Source of the DNA: Betaproteobacteria bacterium UBA7395 | GTDB lineage: Bacteria > Pseudomonadota > Gammaproteobacteria > Burkholderiales > Rhodocyclaceae | DNA: 7,038 nt | Assembly: GCA_002470165.1 (NCBI GenBank) | Contig: DKNF01000093.1 | Coordinates: 1 to 7,038 of the forward strand | Reading direction: 5' to 3' | Part shown: positions 1 to 6,224 of the stretch, piece by piece | Position numbering within the stretch: the stretch's first letter is position 1 | Layout of the letters: every line of letters starts with the position of its first letter | The notes under the pieces: model-generated | The model's database searches: none | Seen by the model: only the letters and a program-made list of their open reading frames with translations | What the model was told of the DNA's origin: nothing | Program-made: the position numbers and the translations under genes

Positions 1-997
1 AGTGGTTCATGCAGGCGCCGCAGCGGATGCAGCGCAGGATGTCCTGGTAGTGCGACCCGACGACGTCGGCACGGCCGTTATCGACCAGAATGAAGACGGT
101 CTTGGTCGGCCCTTCTGTTTCGTCGTCAGCGCGCGTGCCGGTCAGCAGCGAGACGTAGTTGGAGATCGTCTGGCCGGTCGCCGAACGCGGCAGCAGGCGC
201 ATCAAGGTCGCGAAATCCTGCAGCGTCGGCACCACCTTCTCGATGCCGGTGATCACCACGTGCACGCGCGGCAGCGTCGTCACCATGCGGCCATTGCCTT
301 CATTGGTGACCAAGGCCGCGGTACCGGTCTCGGCGATCAGGAAATTGGCGCCGGAAATGCCCATGTCGGCCGACAGGAAGTGCTGGCGCAGGACACCACG
401 CGCCTCGCGGGTCAGCGCCGGGATGTCGGCGGAAGTCCGCGCCTCTTGCGGTCGGCCGTGCTTCTCGGCGAATAGCGCCTCGACTTCCCGCAGCGTCTTG
501 TGCACCGCCGGCGCGATGATGTGCGACGGCGCCTCGCCGGCGAGCTGGATGATGTACTCGCCGAGATCGGTCTCGACCGGCTCGATGCCGGCAGCGGCCA
601 GCGCGTCGTTGAGATGCGCTTCTTCGGAGAGCATCGACTTCGACTTGGTCACCTTCTTGACGCCATGACGGCGGGCGACATCGATCACCAGATCGCAGAT
701 TTCGCCGCCGTCGCGCGCCCACAGCACTTCGGCACCGCGCGCGCGGGCGTTTTCCTCGAAGATTTCGAGCCACACGTCGAGGTCGTTCAACGCCCGGTCG
801 CGGATGCCGGCGCAGGCCTCGCGCAATTGTTCGAATTCGAGGCCGTCGTCGGGCAGCGCCGCCATCGCCTTGGCGCGCTTGCCGGAAAACAGCGGCTTGG
901 CCTTCTGCAGCGCTTGCTGCAGCACCGGGTTGCGCACCTTGTCGGCGGCGCGGGCGGTGAAATGCATCGCCTGCGAGTGACGGGCGTTGCCGTTCAT
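1..997 (-). CDS. lutB: LutB, L-lactate oxidation iron-sulfur protein (partial, C-terminus missing)
   Basis: The protein is a subunit of the cytoplasmic LutABC (YkgEFG) complex, which oxidises L-lactate to pyruvate. I read an uninterrupted frame of 332 residues from the ATG at 997 to the left window edge; the family is usually about 460-480 residues, so roughly the last third is outside. A LUD domain spans about residues 70-295, with the conserved stretches KSKSMLSEE (118-126), AETGTAALVTNEGNGRM (222-238) and SLLTGTR (283-289). The visible end carries CIRCGAC (Cys323, Cys326, Cys329), the start of the first ferredoxin-like 4Fe-4S motif; the rest of that motif and the second one should lie beyond the edge. 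The start overlaps the lutA stop as ATGA, and GGGGA sits 9 bases upstream, so translation is probably coupled. Family-level identification is firm; the lactate substrate rests on the lutA pairing and is inferred. Confidence 0.93.
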   Translation of the reverse strand, partial: MNGNARHSQAMHFTARAADKVRNPVLQQALQKAKPLFSGKRAKAMAALPDDGLEFEQLREACAGIRDRALNDLDVWLEIFEENARARGAEVLWARDGGEICDLVIDVARRHGVKKVTKSKSMLSEEAHLNDALAAAGIEPVETDLGEYIIQLAGEAPSHIIAPAVHKTLREVEALFAEKHGRPQEARTSADIPALTREARGVLRQHFLSADMGISGANFLIAETGTAALVTNEGNGRMVTTLPRVHVVITGIEKVVPTLQDFATLMRLLPRSATGQTISNYVSLLTGTRADDETEGPTKTVFILVDNGRADVVGSHYQDILRCIRCGACMNH

Positions 998-1725
998 GGC
1001 TTCGTTTCCCCGGCCAGCACTTCGGCGAAGTGCAGCACCCGCGTCGTCTCGTCGCCGCGCCGACGCAAGCGCCCCTCGATGTTGAGCAGGCAGCCAAGAT
1101 CGCCGCCGACCACCGCATCGGCGTCGGCAGCGGCAATCGACTCGCACTTGCGGTCGACGATGCGCGCCGAGACATCAGCATAGTTCTCGGCGAAGGCGCC
1201 GCCGAAGCCGCAGCATTCCTCACAGTCGGCCATCTCCTTCAGGCTCAGCCCGCGCACGCGGCCGAGCAGGGCACGTGGCTGCGCCTTGATGCCGAGACCG
1301 CGCAGGCCCTTGCAGGAATCGTGATAGGTGACGCTGCCGGCAAATTCACCGGGCGGCTCAAGCGGCTCGCCCTGGCCGGCGAGAAACTCGCTCAGTTCCT
1401 GGGTACGGGCGGCCAGCGCCCGGGCGCGCGGTCCCCAGACGGCATCGTCGGCGAACAGCTTGGGATAGGTCAGGCGAATCTGCTCGGCACAGGAACCGGA
1501 AGGAACGACCACCGCATCGTAATCTTCCAGTTCGACAATCGCCTTCTGCGCCAGGGTTTCGGCCAGCGGCCGGTTGCCGGCGCTCCAGGCCGGCTGACCG
1601 CAGCAGGTCTGCGCCGGCGGAACGACGACGTCATTACCTGTTGCCGCCAGCAAACGCAGGGCGGCAAAGCCCACTGAGGGGCGCATCAGGTCAACGAGAC
1701 AGGTAACGTATAAGGCGATCCGCAT
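994..1725 (-). CDS. lutA: LutA, L-lactate oxidation CCG-domain protein
   Basis: This is the LutA/LldE (YkgE) subunit of the LutABC lactate oxidation complex, 243 residues, the usual length for the family. It contains two cysteine-rich CCG domains of the type found in heterodisulfide reductase and glycolate oxidase subunits. Domain 1 has Cys9, the CCGQP motif (41-45) and SGSC (76-79); domain 2 has HDSC (135-138), CCGFGG (171-176) and GDLGC (208-212). These cysteines probably bind an iron-sulfur cluster. I chose the ATG at 1725 because the family begins with M-R-I/V-A-L-x-V-T-C-L-V-D-L; a GTG at 1743 would add six residues (MRRNIN) not expected in the family. Neither start has a clear ribosome binding site. 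The gene is first in an operon with lutB, overlapping it by four bases, and diverges from an IclR regulator. Glycolate oxidase GlcF is a less likely alternative because it is longer and carries N-terminal ferredoxin motifs absent here. Confidence 0.93.
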   Translation of the reverse strand: MRIALYVTCLVDLMRPSVGFAALRLLAATGNDVVVPPAQTCCGQPAWSAGNRPLAETLAQKAIVELEDYDAVVVPSGSCAEQIRLTYPKLFADDAVWGPRARALAARTQELSEFLAGQGEPLEPPGEFAGSVTYHDSCKGLRGLGIKAQPRALLGRVRGLSLKEMADCEECCGFGGAFAENYADVSARIVDRKCESIAAADADAVVGGDLGCLLNIEGRLRRRGDETTRVLHFAEVLAGETKP

Positions 1726-1795
1726 GTTAATATTGCGCCGCACAAGAAGGCAAAGTGGCTAATGCTACTCAAACCCCGCGAATAAAGGAATCCAG
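1726..1795. promoter_or_regulatory. Divergent lutA / iclR control region
   Basis: These 70 bases separate the divergent starts of lutA and the IclR regulator, so both promoters and any operator must lie here or just inside the genes. I see no hexamer pair good enough to call as a sigma-70 promoter on either strand. An imperfect inverted repeat, GTGGC-TAAT-GCTAC at 1755-1768 (four of five arm bases pair), is the only symmetric element near the middle and is a weak operator candidate. The control function is inferred from the divergent layout. Confidence 0.5.
1784..1790 (+). promoter_or_regulatory. Ribosome binding site that fixes the TTG start of the IclR gene
   Basis: AAAGGAA lies with its GGA six bases before the TTG at 1796. 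It supports this rare start codon over the internal ATGs, which would cut into the DNA-binding domain of the regulator. Confidence 0.6.
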
Positions 1796-2584
1796 TTGTC
1801 AGAAGTTGCCGACGGCGCTACCAGAACGCCAGGTTCGATCCAGGTCATCGAGCGCATGATGTCGCTGCTCGACGCGCTTGCTCAGGTGCCGGATGCAGCC
1901 AGCCTCAAGCAACTGGCAACGGCGACCGAACTCCATCCGTCGACCGCCCACCGCATCCTCGCGGCGATGTGCAACGCCCGTTTCGTCGAGCGCCAGGATG
2001 CCGGCACTTACCGCCTGGGCATTCGCCTGCTCGAACTCGGCAACATCGTCAAATCGCGGATCAATGTCCGCGAAGTCGCCCTGCCCTTCATGCAGGAACT
2101 GCATGAAAAGATCGGCGAGGCAATCAACCTCGGCGCCCGTCACGACGACGAGATCGTCTATCTTGAGCGCACCTCATCGGGACGTTCGCTGGTTCGCGTC
2201 GTCTATCTGGTCGGCGGTCGTGCGCCGCTGCACCTGACTTCGCTGGGCAAGCTTTTTCTGGCCGCCGACGGCACCCAGAAGGTCCGTGACTACGCCCGCC
2301 GCACCGGCCTGCCGGGCAAGACGCCTCATTCGCTGACCACGCTCGAAGCGCTGGAAAAGGAACTGGACAAGGTTCGCCGCCACGGCATCGCCTACGACGA
2401 CGAAGAGGCCGAACTAGGCCTCAAGTGCGTCGCCGCACCGATCCACGACGATGAAGGCCAGGTCGTTGCCGCGCTGTCGGTATCGGCCCCTGCCGATCGT
2501 CACAACCCGGAATGGGCGCGCCAGGTCCAGGAATCGGCCAACGCCGTCTCACAAGCCCTGGGCTACGTACACCACCGCAATTGA
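1796..2584 (+). CDS. IclR-family transcriptional regulator
   Basis: A 262-residue DNA-binding regulator of normal IclR length. An N-terminal winged helix-turn-helix covers about residues 14-75, with the recognition region LATATELHPSTAHRILAAM (40-58), followed by the usual F-V-E-R-x-x-x-G-T-Y-R-L-G wing (63-75). The IclR effector-binding domain follows from about 90 to 258, with the typical LTSLGKLFLA (148-156 region) and the signature ELGLKCVAAPI (206-216) including the conserved Cys211. IclR proteins generally bind as dimers or tetramers to palindromic operators and sense small organic acids or aromatics. The TTG start is supported by AAAGGAA upstream. It diverges from lutA across 70 bases, so the lut operon and its own promoter are the likely targets, and lactate or pyruvate a plausible ligand; both are inference. 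It converges with pbpG. Family assignment is firm, specific regulon is not. Confidence 0.93.
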   Translation: MSEVADGATRTPGSIQVIERMMSLLDALAQVPDAASLKQLATATELHPSTAHRILAAMCNARFVERQDAGTYRLGIRLLELGNIVKSRINVREVALPFMQELHEKIGEAINLGARHDDEIVYLERTSSGRSLVRVVYLVGGRAPLHLTSLGKLFLAADGTQKVRDYARRTGLPGKTPHSLTTLEALEKELDKVRRHGIAYDDEEAELGLKCVAAPIHDDEGQVVAALSVSAPADRHNPEWARQVQESANAVSQALGYVHHRN

Positions 2585-2585
2585 T

Positions 2586-2602
2586 GCCTGCCGCCGGCAG
2601 GC
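2586..2602. terminator. GC-rich hairpin between convergent iclR and pbpG, possible bidirectional terminator
   Basis: GCCTGCC (2586-2592) and GGCAGGC (2596-2602) form a perfect 7-bp stem around a 3-base loop. It fills almost all of the 21-base gap between two convergent stop codons. No T-run follows it on either strand, so it is not a classical Rho-independent terminator; it may still pause polymerase or protect the 3' ends of both transcripts. Confidence 0.4.
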
Positions 2603-2605
2603 TGG

Positions 2606-3598
2606 TCAGGCCGGCGTGGCGACCGGCTTCAGGCCGGCACTTTCCATCCAGCGCTTGATCCGGTTGGCGTCGCCAACGCGCGTCATCTTGCCCTGCGAAT
2701 CGAGCAGCACGATGACCACCGGCTTGTCGGCAACCCAGGCCTGCATCACCAGGCAACGCCCGGCTTCGGAGATGTAACCGGTCTTCGACAGGCCGATCTG
2801 CCAGTTGTCGCTGCGAACCAGGGTATTGGTGTTGCCGAAGGTCTGGATGCGCCCGCTCAGCTCCAGCTTGGCCTCGGCCGTGGTCGAATACATGCGGATG
2901 TGCGGGTAACGTGCCGCGGCAGTCACCATGCGCGCCAGGTCGTGGGCGGTAGACACGTTGTTGCTCGACAGCCCGGTCGGCTCCTCGAAGCGCGTATCGA
3001 ACATGCCCAGCGAGCGCGACTTGCGGTTCATGGCATCGACAAAAGCCCGCAAACCGCCGGGATAGTGGCGACCGAGCGCATTGGCCGCGCGGTTTTCCGA
3101 CGACATCAGCGCCAGCAGCATCGCCGTTTCGCGGGTCATCGTCGTGCCCACTGGCAAACGCGAGCGGGTCCCCTTGAGATCGTCGATGTCGGCGCTGCTG
3201 ATGGAAATCACTTCTTCCATGTCGAGACCGGCGTCGAGCACGACCATGGCGGTCATCAGTTTGGTGATCGAAGCGATGGGCACCACGGCGTCCGGCTGCT
3301 TCTCGACCAGCACCCGACCGCTGCTCTGATCCAGGACCAGGGCAGCCGAGGATTGAATGGCCAGACGGGTCGGATCATCGCTGACCGCAACATGGCGCAC
3401 CGCGCCCTGATGCTTGGCGACGGTTTTCTTGGTCGTATTCTTCGCGGTCTTCTTCGCTTGCTTGGCGGAGGTCGAAGACTTTTTGGCGGACGACTGCTTG
3501 GGTTTGCTCGTCTGAGCTTCTGCCTTGTCCACGATAACCGGCAAAGGCGCCAGAACCAGCGCCAGGGATGTCAGCAGAAGCCACAGTTTTCGCCGCAT
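2606..3598 (-). CDS. pbpG: D-alanyl-D-alanine endopeptidase, PBP7 type
   Basis: A low-molecular-mass penicillin-binding protein (peptidase family S11) that cuts D-Ala-meso-DAP crosslinks in periplasmic peptidoglycan. The 330-residue protein starts with a signal peptide (MRRK, hydrophobic core to about residue 22, likely cleavage after AEA at residue 28). Residues 30-65 form a low-complexity Lys/Ser/Thr-rich linker, probably a flexible, positively charged tether that could touch the wall. The catalytic domain shows the three active-site motifs in order: SITK (Ser110-Lys113), SEN (Ser167-Asn169) and KTG (272-274). There is no C-terminal extension with an amphipathic membrane anchor as in DacA/PBP5, and the KTGYISEAGRC context is PBP7-like, so endopeptidase is preferred over carboxypeptidase. 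The ATG at 3598 is chosen because GGAGAG lies seven bases upstream; a TTG at 3613 would overlap that site. Transcribed alone, convergent with iclR and downstream of maeB on the same strand. Confidence 0.9.
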   Translation of the reverse strand: MRRKLWLLLTSLALVLAPLPVIVDKAEAQTSKPKQSSAKKSSTSAKQAKKTAKNTTKKTVAKHQGAVRHVAVSDDPTRLAIQSSAALVLDQSSGRVLVEKQPDAVVPIASITKLMTAMVVLDAGLDMEEVISISSADIDDLKGTRSRLPVGTTMTRETAMLLALMSSENRAANALGRHYPGGLRAFVDAMNRKSRSLGMFDTRFEEPTGLSSNNVSTAHDLARMVTAAARYPHIRMYSTTAEAKLELSGRIQTFGNTNTLVRSDNWQIGLSKTGYISEAGRCLVMQAWVADKPVVIVLLDSQGKMTRVGDANRIKRWMESAGLKPVATPA

Positions 3599-3605
3599 GT
3601 AGAAA

Positions 3606-3611
3606 CTCTCC
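3606..3611 (-). promoter_or_regulatory. Ribosome binding site for pbpG
   Basis: GGAGAG on the minus strand, seven bases before the ATG at 3598. It decides the start, since the alternative upstream TTG (3611-3613) overlaps it and would have no site of its own nearby. Confidence 0.7.
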
Positions 3612-3624
3612 AAGATTTGGCGGA

Positions 3625-3654
3625 ATTTTATCCGAGTTTATCAGCCAAGGACAA
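3625..3654 (-). promoter_or_regulatory. Candidate sigma-70 promoter for pbpG
   Basis: On the minus strand TTGTCC (-35, 3649-3654, four of six consensus bases) is followed after 18 bases by TAAAAT (-10, 3625-3630, five of six). A start about seven bases on would give a 5' leader of roughly 20 bases before the pbpG ATG. It lies in the AT-rich 103-base gap after maeB. The match is by eye only. Confidence 0.4.
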
Positions 3655-3684
3655 AATTTCAATCAAACCATTGAGATAGCGACG

Positions 3685-3705
3685 AAAACTGAGGCACTTA
3701 CTCAG
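3685..3705 (-). terminator. Weak Rho-independent terminator candidate at the end of maeB
   Basis: On the minus strand CTGAG, a 7-base loop and CTCAG (3705 down to 3689) are followed at once by TTTT (3688-3685). The stem is only five base pairs and takes in the maeB stop codon, so it is marginal; Rho-dependent ending or readthrough into pbpG remains possible. Confidence 0.35.
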
Positions 3706-5981
3706 GAGGCGTCAACCACGGTCAACGCCGTCATGTTGACGATGCGGCGGACGGTGGCCGTCGGCGTCAGGATGTTTACCGGCCGTGCCGCCCCAAGCAG
3801 GATCGGTCCGACGGTCAGGTTGTCGCCGGCCGCCACCTTGAGCAGGTTGAACGAGATGTTCGCCGCGTCCAGCGTCGGCATCACCAGCAGGTTGGCCTGC
3901 CCCTTGAGGCGGGAATTGGGGAAGGTCACCTGGCGGATCTGCTCGTCGAGCGCGGCGTCGCCGTGCATTTCGCCTTCGACTTCGAGTTCCGGCGCACGTC
4001 GGTTGAGTTCGCCGAGCACCTCGCGCATCTTCACCGCGGTCGGCGTGTCCTCGGTACCGAAAGAGGAATGCGACAGCAGCGCCACCTTGGGAACGATGCC
4101 GAAATTGCGGATTTCCTCGGCCGCCATCAAGGTCATGTCGACCAGTTGTTCGGCACTCGGATCGTAATTCACGTAGGTGTCCGCGATGAACACGGTGCGA
4201 CCGGGCAGCAGCAGCAGATTCATCGTGTAGTAACGATCATGCTCGGCGCGGGTGCCGATGACATTCTCGACATATTCGCGATGCGTGTCGTGACGACCGA
4301 AAGTGCCGCAGATCAGGCCGTCGGCGTAACCGAGGCGGACCATCAAGGCGCCATAGAGCGTATTACGGCGGCGCACTTCGCGGCGCGCGTAGTCGGGCGA
4401 GACGCCCTTGCGCTGCATGATGCCGTAGTAGGTCTGCCAGAACTCGTCGAAGTGGGCGTCGAAGAAGGCATTGTTCTCCGAGTGGATGATCTCGAAATCC
4501 TCACCTTCGCGGATGCGCAGGCCGGCAGCCTCGATCCGCCGCAGGATTTCGGCCGGTCGGCCGATCAACACCGGGCGGGCGATTCCCTCGTCGCGGATGA
4601 CCTGGATCGCGCGCAGCACGCGCTCGTCCTCGCCCTCGGCAAAGACGATGCGCTTGGGCGCCAGTCGCGCCTGGGCGAACACCGGCTTCATGATCAGGCC
4701 GGAGTGATAGACGAATTCGTTCAGCCCCTGCAGGTAGGCGTCCCAGTCCTGGATCGGCCGCGTCGCGACGCCCGAATCCATGCCGGCCTGCGCCACGGCC
4801 GGCGCAATCTTGACGATCAAGCGCGGGTCGAAGGGCTTGGGAATCAGATATTCCGGGCCGAAGCCGGAAATCTTCTCGCCGTAGGCCGAAGCGACCACGT
4901 CCGACTGCTCGGCACGAGCGAGTTCGGCGATGGCCTTGACCGCCGCCATCTTCATTTCCTCGGTGATCGTCGTCGCACCGACGTCGAGCGCACCGCGGAA
5001 AATGAACGGAAAACAGAGGACGTTATTGACCTGGTTCGGGTAGTCCGACCGGCCGGTACACATGATCGCGTCGTCGCGCACGGCCTTGACCTGCTCGGGC
5101 AGGATTTCCGGCGTCGGGTTGGCGAGCGCCATGATCACCGGCCGGGGTGCCATTTTCGCGACCATTTCCGGTTTGAGCACGCCGCCGGCCGACAGGCCGA
5201 GGAAGACATCGGCGTCGGCGATCACTTCACCCAGCGACCGGGCGTCGGTCTTCTTGGCGTAGCGCGCCTTGATCTCGTCCATTTCCTCGACGCGACCCTC
5301 GTAGACCACGCCCTTGATGTCGGTGACCCAGATGTTCTCGACCGGCGCGCCAAGCATGACCAGCAGGTCGAGACAGGCAAGCGCCGCGGCGCCGGCGCCG
5401 GAAGTGACGATCTTGACCTTGGACAGATCCTTGCCGATCAGGTGCAGGCCGTTGAGGATGGCAGCACCGACGACGATGGCGGTACCGTGCTGGTCGTCGT
5501 GGAAAACCGGAATCTTCATCCGCTCGCGCAACTTCTTCTCGATGTAGAAGCACTCGGGCGCCTTGATGTCCTCGAGGTTGATGCCGCCAAAGGTCGGCTC
5601 CAGCGAGGCGATGGTCTCGATCAGCTTGTCCGGGTCGCGCTCGTCGATTTCAAGGTCGAAAACGTCGATGTTGGCGAATTTCTTGAACAGTACGCCCTTG
5701 CCTTCCATCACCGGCTTGGCGGCGAGCGGGCCGATCGGGCCGAGGCCGAGGACGGCAGTGCCGTTGGTGATGACGCCAACCAGGTTGGCGCGGGCGGTCA
5801 GGGTGCTGGCTTCGGCCGGATCGGCGACGATTTCCTCGCAGGCGAAGGCAACACCTGGCGAATAGGCCATCGACAGATCGTACTGATTGGTCAGCTGCTT
5901 GATCGGCGTGACCGCGATCTTGCCCGGCTTCGGATGACGGTGATAGTAAAGCGCGGCCTCGCGCAGCTGCCTGGGATCCAT
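3702..5981 (-). CDS. maeB: NADP-dependent malic enzyme with phosphotransacetylase-like domain
   Basis: MaeB converts L-malate and NADP+ to pyruvate, CO2 and NADPH in the cytoplasm. The 759-residue length is typical of the hybrid form. The malic enzyme part (about 15-400) shows SMAYSPGVA with the catalytic Tyr40, MEGKGVLFK with Lys95, the metal-binding [11 protein letters not shown] (Glu137, Asp138) and HDDQHGTA (Asp162, Asp163), and the nucleotide-binding [11 protein letters not shown] (194-204). The C-terminal part (about 430-755) is a PTA_PTB domain; the region matching the Pta catalytic DLSRG reads ILTPT (737-741), so acetyl transfer is unlikely and an allosteric role (acetyl-CoA sensing, known for E. 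coli MaeB) is expected. Preference for NADP over NAD is by family and not read from a residue. The ATG at 5981 has GGAGGA four bases upstream. The gene diverges from pckG; a strong extended -10 promoter precedes it. Confidence 0.96.
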   Translation of the reverse strand: MDPRQLREAALYYHRHPKPGKIAVTPIKQLTNQYDLSMAYSPGVAFACEEIVADPAEASTLTARANLVGVITNGTAVLGLGPIGPLAAKPVMEGKGVLFKKFANIDVFDLEIDERDPDKLIETIASLEPTFGGINLEDIKAPECFYIEKKLRERMKIPVFHDDQHGTAIVVGAAILNGLHLIGKDLSKVKIVTSGAGAAALACLDLLVMLGAPVENIWVTDIKGVVYEGRVEEMDEIKARYAKKTDARSLGEVIADADVFLGLSAGGVLKPEMVAKMAPRPVIMALANPTPEILPEQVKAVRDDAIMCTGRSDYPNQVNNVLCFPFIFRGALDVGATTITEEMKMAAVKAIAELARAEQSDVVASAYGEKISGFGPEYLIPKPFDPRLIVKIAPAVAQAGMDSGVATRPIQDWDAYLQGLNEFVYHSGLIMKPVFAQARLAPKRIVFAEGEDERVLRAIQVIRDEGIARPVLIGRPAEILRRIEAAGLRIREGEDFEIIHSENNAFFDAHFDEFWQTYYGIMQRKGVSPDYARREVRRRNTLYGALMVRLGYADGLICGTFGRHDTHREYVENVIGTRAEHDRYYTMNLLLLPGRTVFIADTYVNYDPSAEQLVDMTLMAAEEIRNFGIVPKVALLSHSSFGTEDTPTAVKMREVLGELNRRAPELEVEGEMHGDAALDEQIRQVTFPNSRLKGQANLLVMPTLDAANISFNLLKVAAGDNLTVGPILLGAARPVNILTPTATVRRIVNMTALTVVDAS

Positions 5982-6028
5982 GTCTTCCTCCGTTTTATAT
6001 CGTGAAATACGGTTTTGTGATGCGGTAA

Positions 6029-6056
6029 ATTATACCAGCTTGGTGGCTTTTGTTCA
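6029..6056 (-). promoter_or_regulatory. Sigma-70 extended -10 promoter for maeB
   Basis: On the minus strand a perfect TATAAT (6029-6034) is preceded by TGG, giving the extended -10 form TGnTATAAT. Sixteen bases upstream stands TGAACA (6051-6056), matching the -35 consensus at four of six positions. A start about seven bases on predicts a leader of around 40 bases. A small palindrome, ACCA-GCT-TGGT (6034-6044), sits in the spacer and could be a repressor site, though it is short enough to be chance. Confidence 0.6.
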
Positions 6057-6088
6057 TTTCGGACATCACTTAGATACGAAAAGTCAAG

Positions 6089-6224
6089 TAGCTATTTACC
6101 CTGATTTGATGCATAATTACGGGCTTCCCAGCCGACGGCCTCCAGCCGCTCGCAGTCTTGGTGGCAGCTCCCGGCGACTGGCGTGAAACCTAGCTATTTC
6201 AGTAACTTAGAGAGAGACATCGCC
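6089..6224 (+). promoter_or_regulatory. pckG upstream region with possible structured leader
   Basis: CATAAT (6112-6117, five of six -10 bases) is the best -10 candidate for pckG but has no recognisable -35, hinting at an activator-dependent promoter or a wrong guess. A start there would give a leader of about 100 bases. The sequence turns sharply GC-rich from 6120 to 6183 and holds two hairpins: CGGC/GCCG (6136-6139 with 6145-6148) and CAGTC/GACTG (6153-6157 with 6176-6180, 18-base loop). A 9-base direct repeat, TAGCTATTT, occurs at 6089-6097 and 6191-6199. Before the ATG there is only a poor purine-rich site (AGAGAGAG, 6210-6217). The 5982-6224 gap contains no credible gene. Confidence 0.3.

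Noticed and set aside
300..1223. A 307-codon minus-strand frame across the lutA/lutB junction.
   Set aside because: It is out of frame with both recognised proteins, and its translation is low-complexity Arg/Ala-rich sequence.
2607..2638. A 9-base direct repeat, CAGGCCGGC, at 2607-2615 and 2630-2638.
   Set aside because: It lies in the last codons of pbpG and comes from similar Ala/Gly/Pro codons in GC-rich coding sequence.
3963..6005. A 680-codon open frame on the plus strand, antisense to maeB.
   Set aside because: It lies almost wholly within maeB, whose protein is recognisable along its entire length. The antisense translation resembles no family, is rich in Arg, Asp, Gly and His, and is the mirror frame expected from GC-rich codon usage.
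6109..6186. A 25-codon reading frame upstream of pckG that might be a leader peptide (starts MHNYGLPS).
   Set aside because: It has no ribosome binding site, ends 38 bases before pckG, and shows no run of regulatory codons; nothing supports translation.
6180..6197. A resemblance to a sigma-54 promoter (TGGC followed by GC) before pckG.
   Set aside because: The spacing between the GG and GC elements is 11 bases rather than the required 10, and the flanking consensus is poor.
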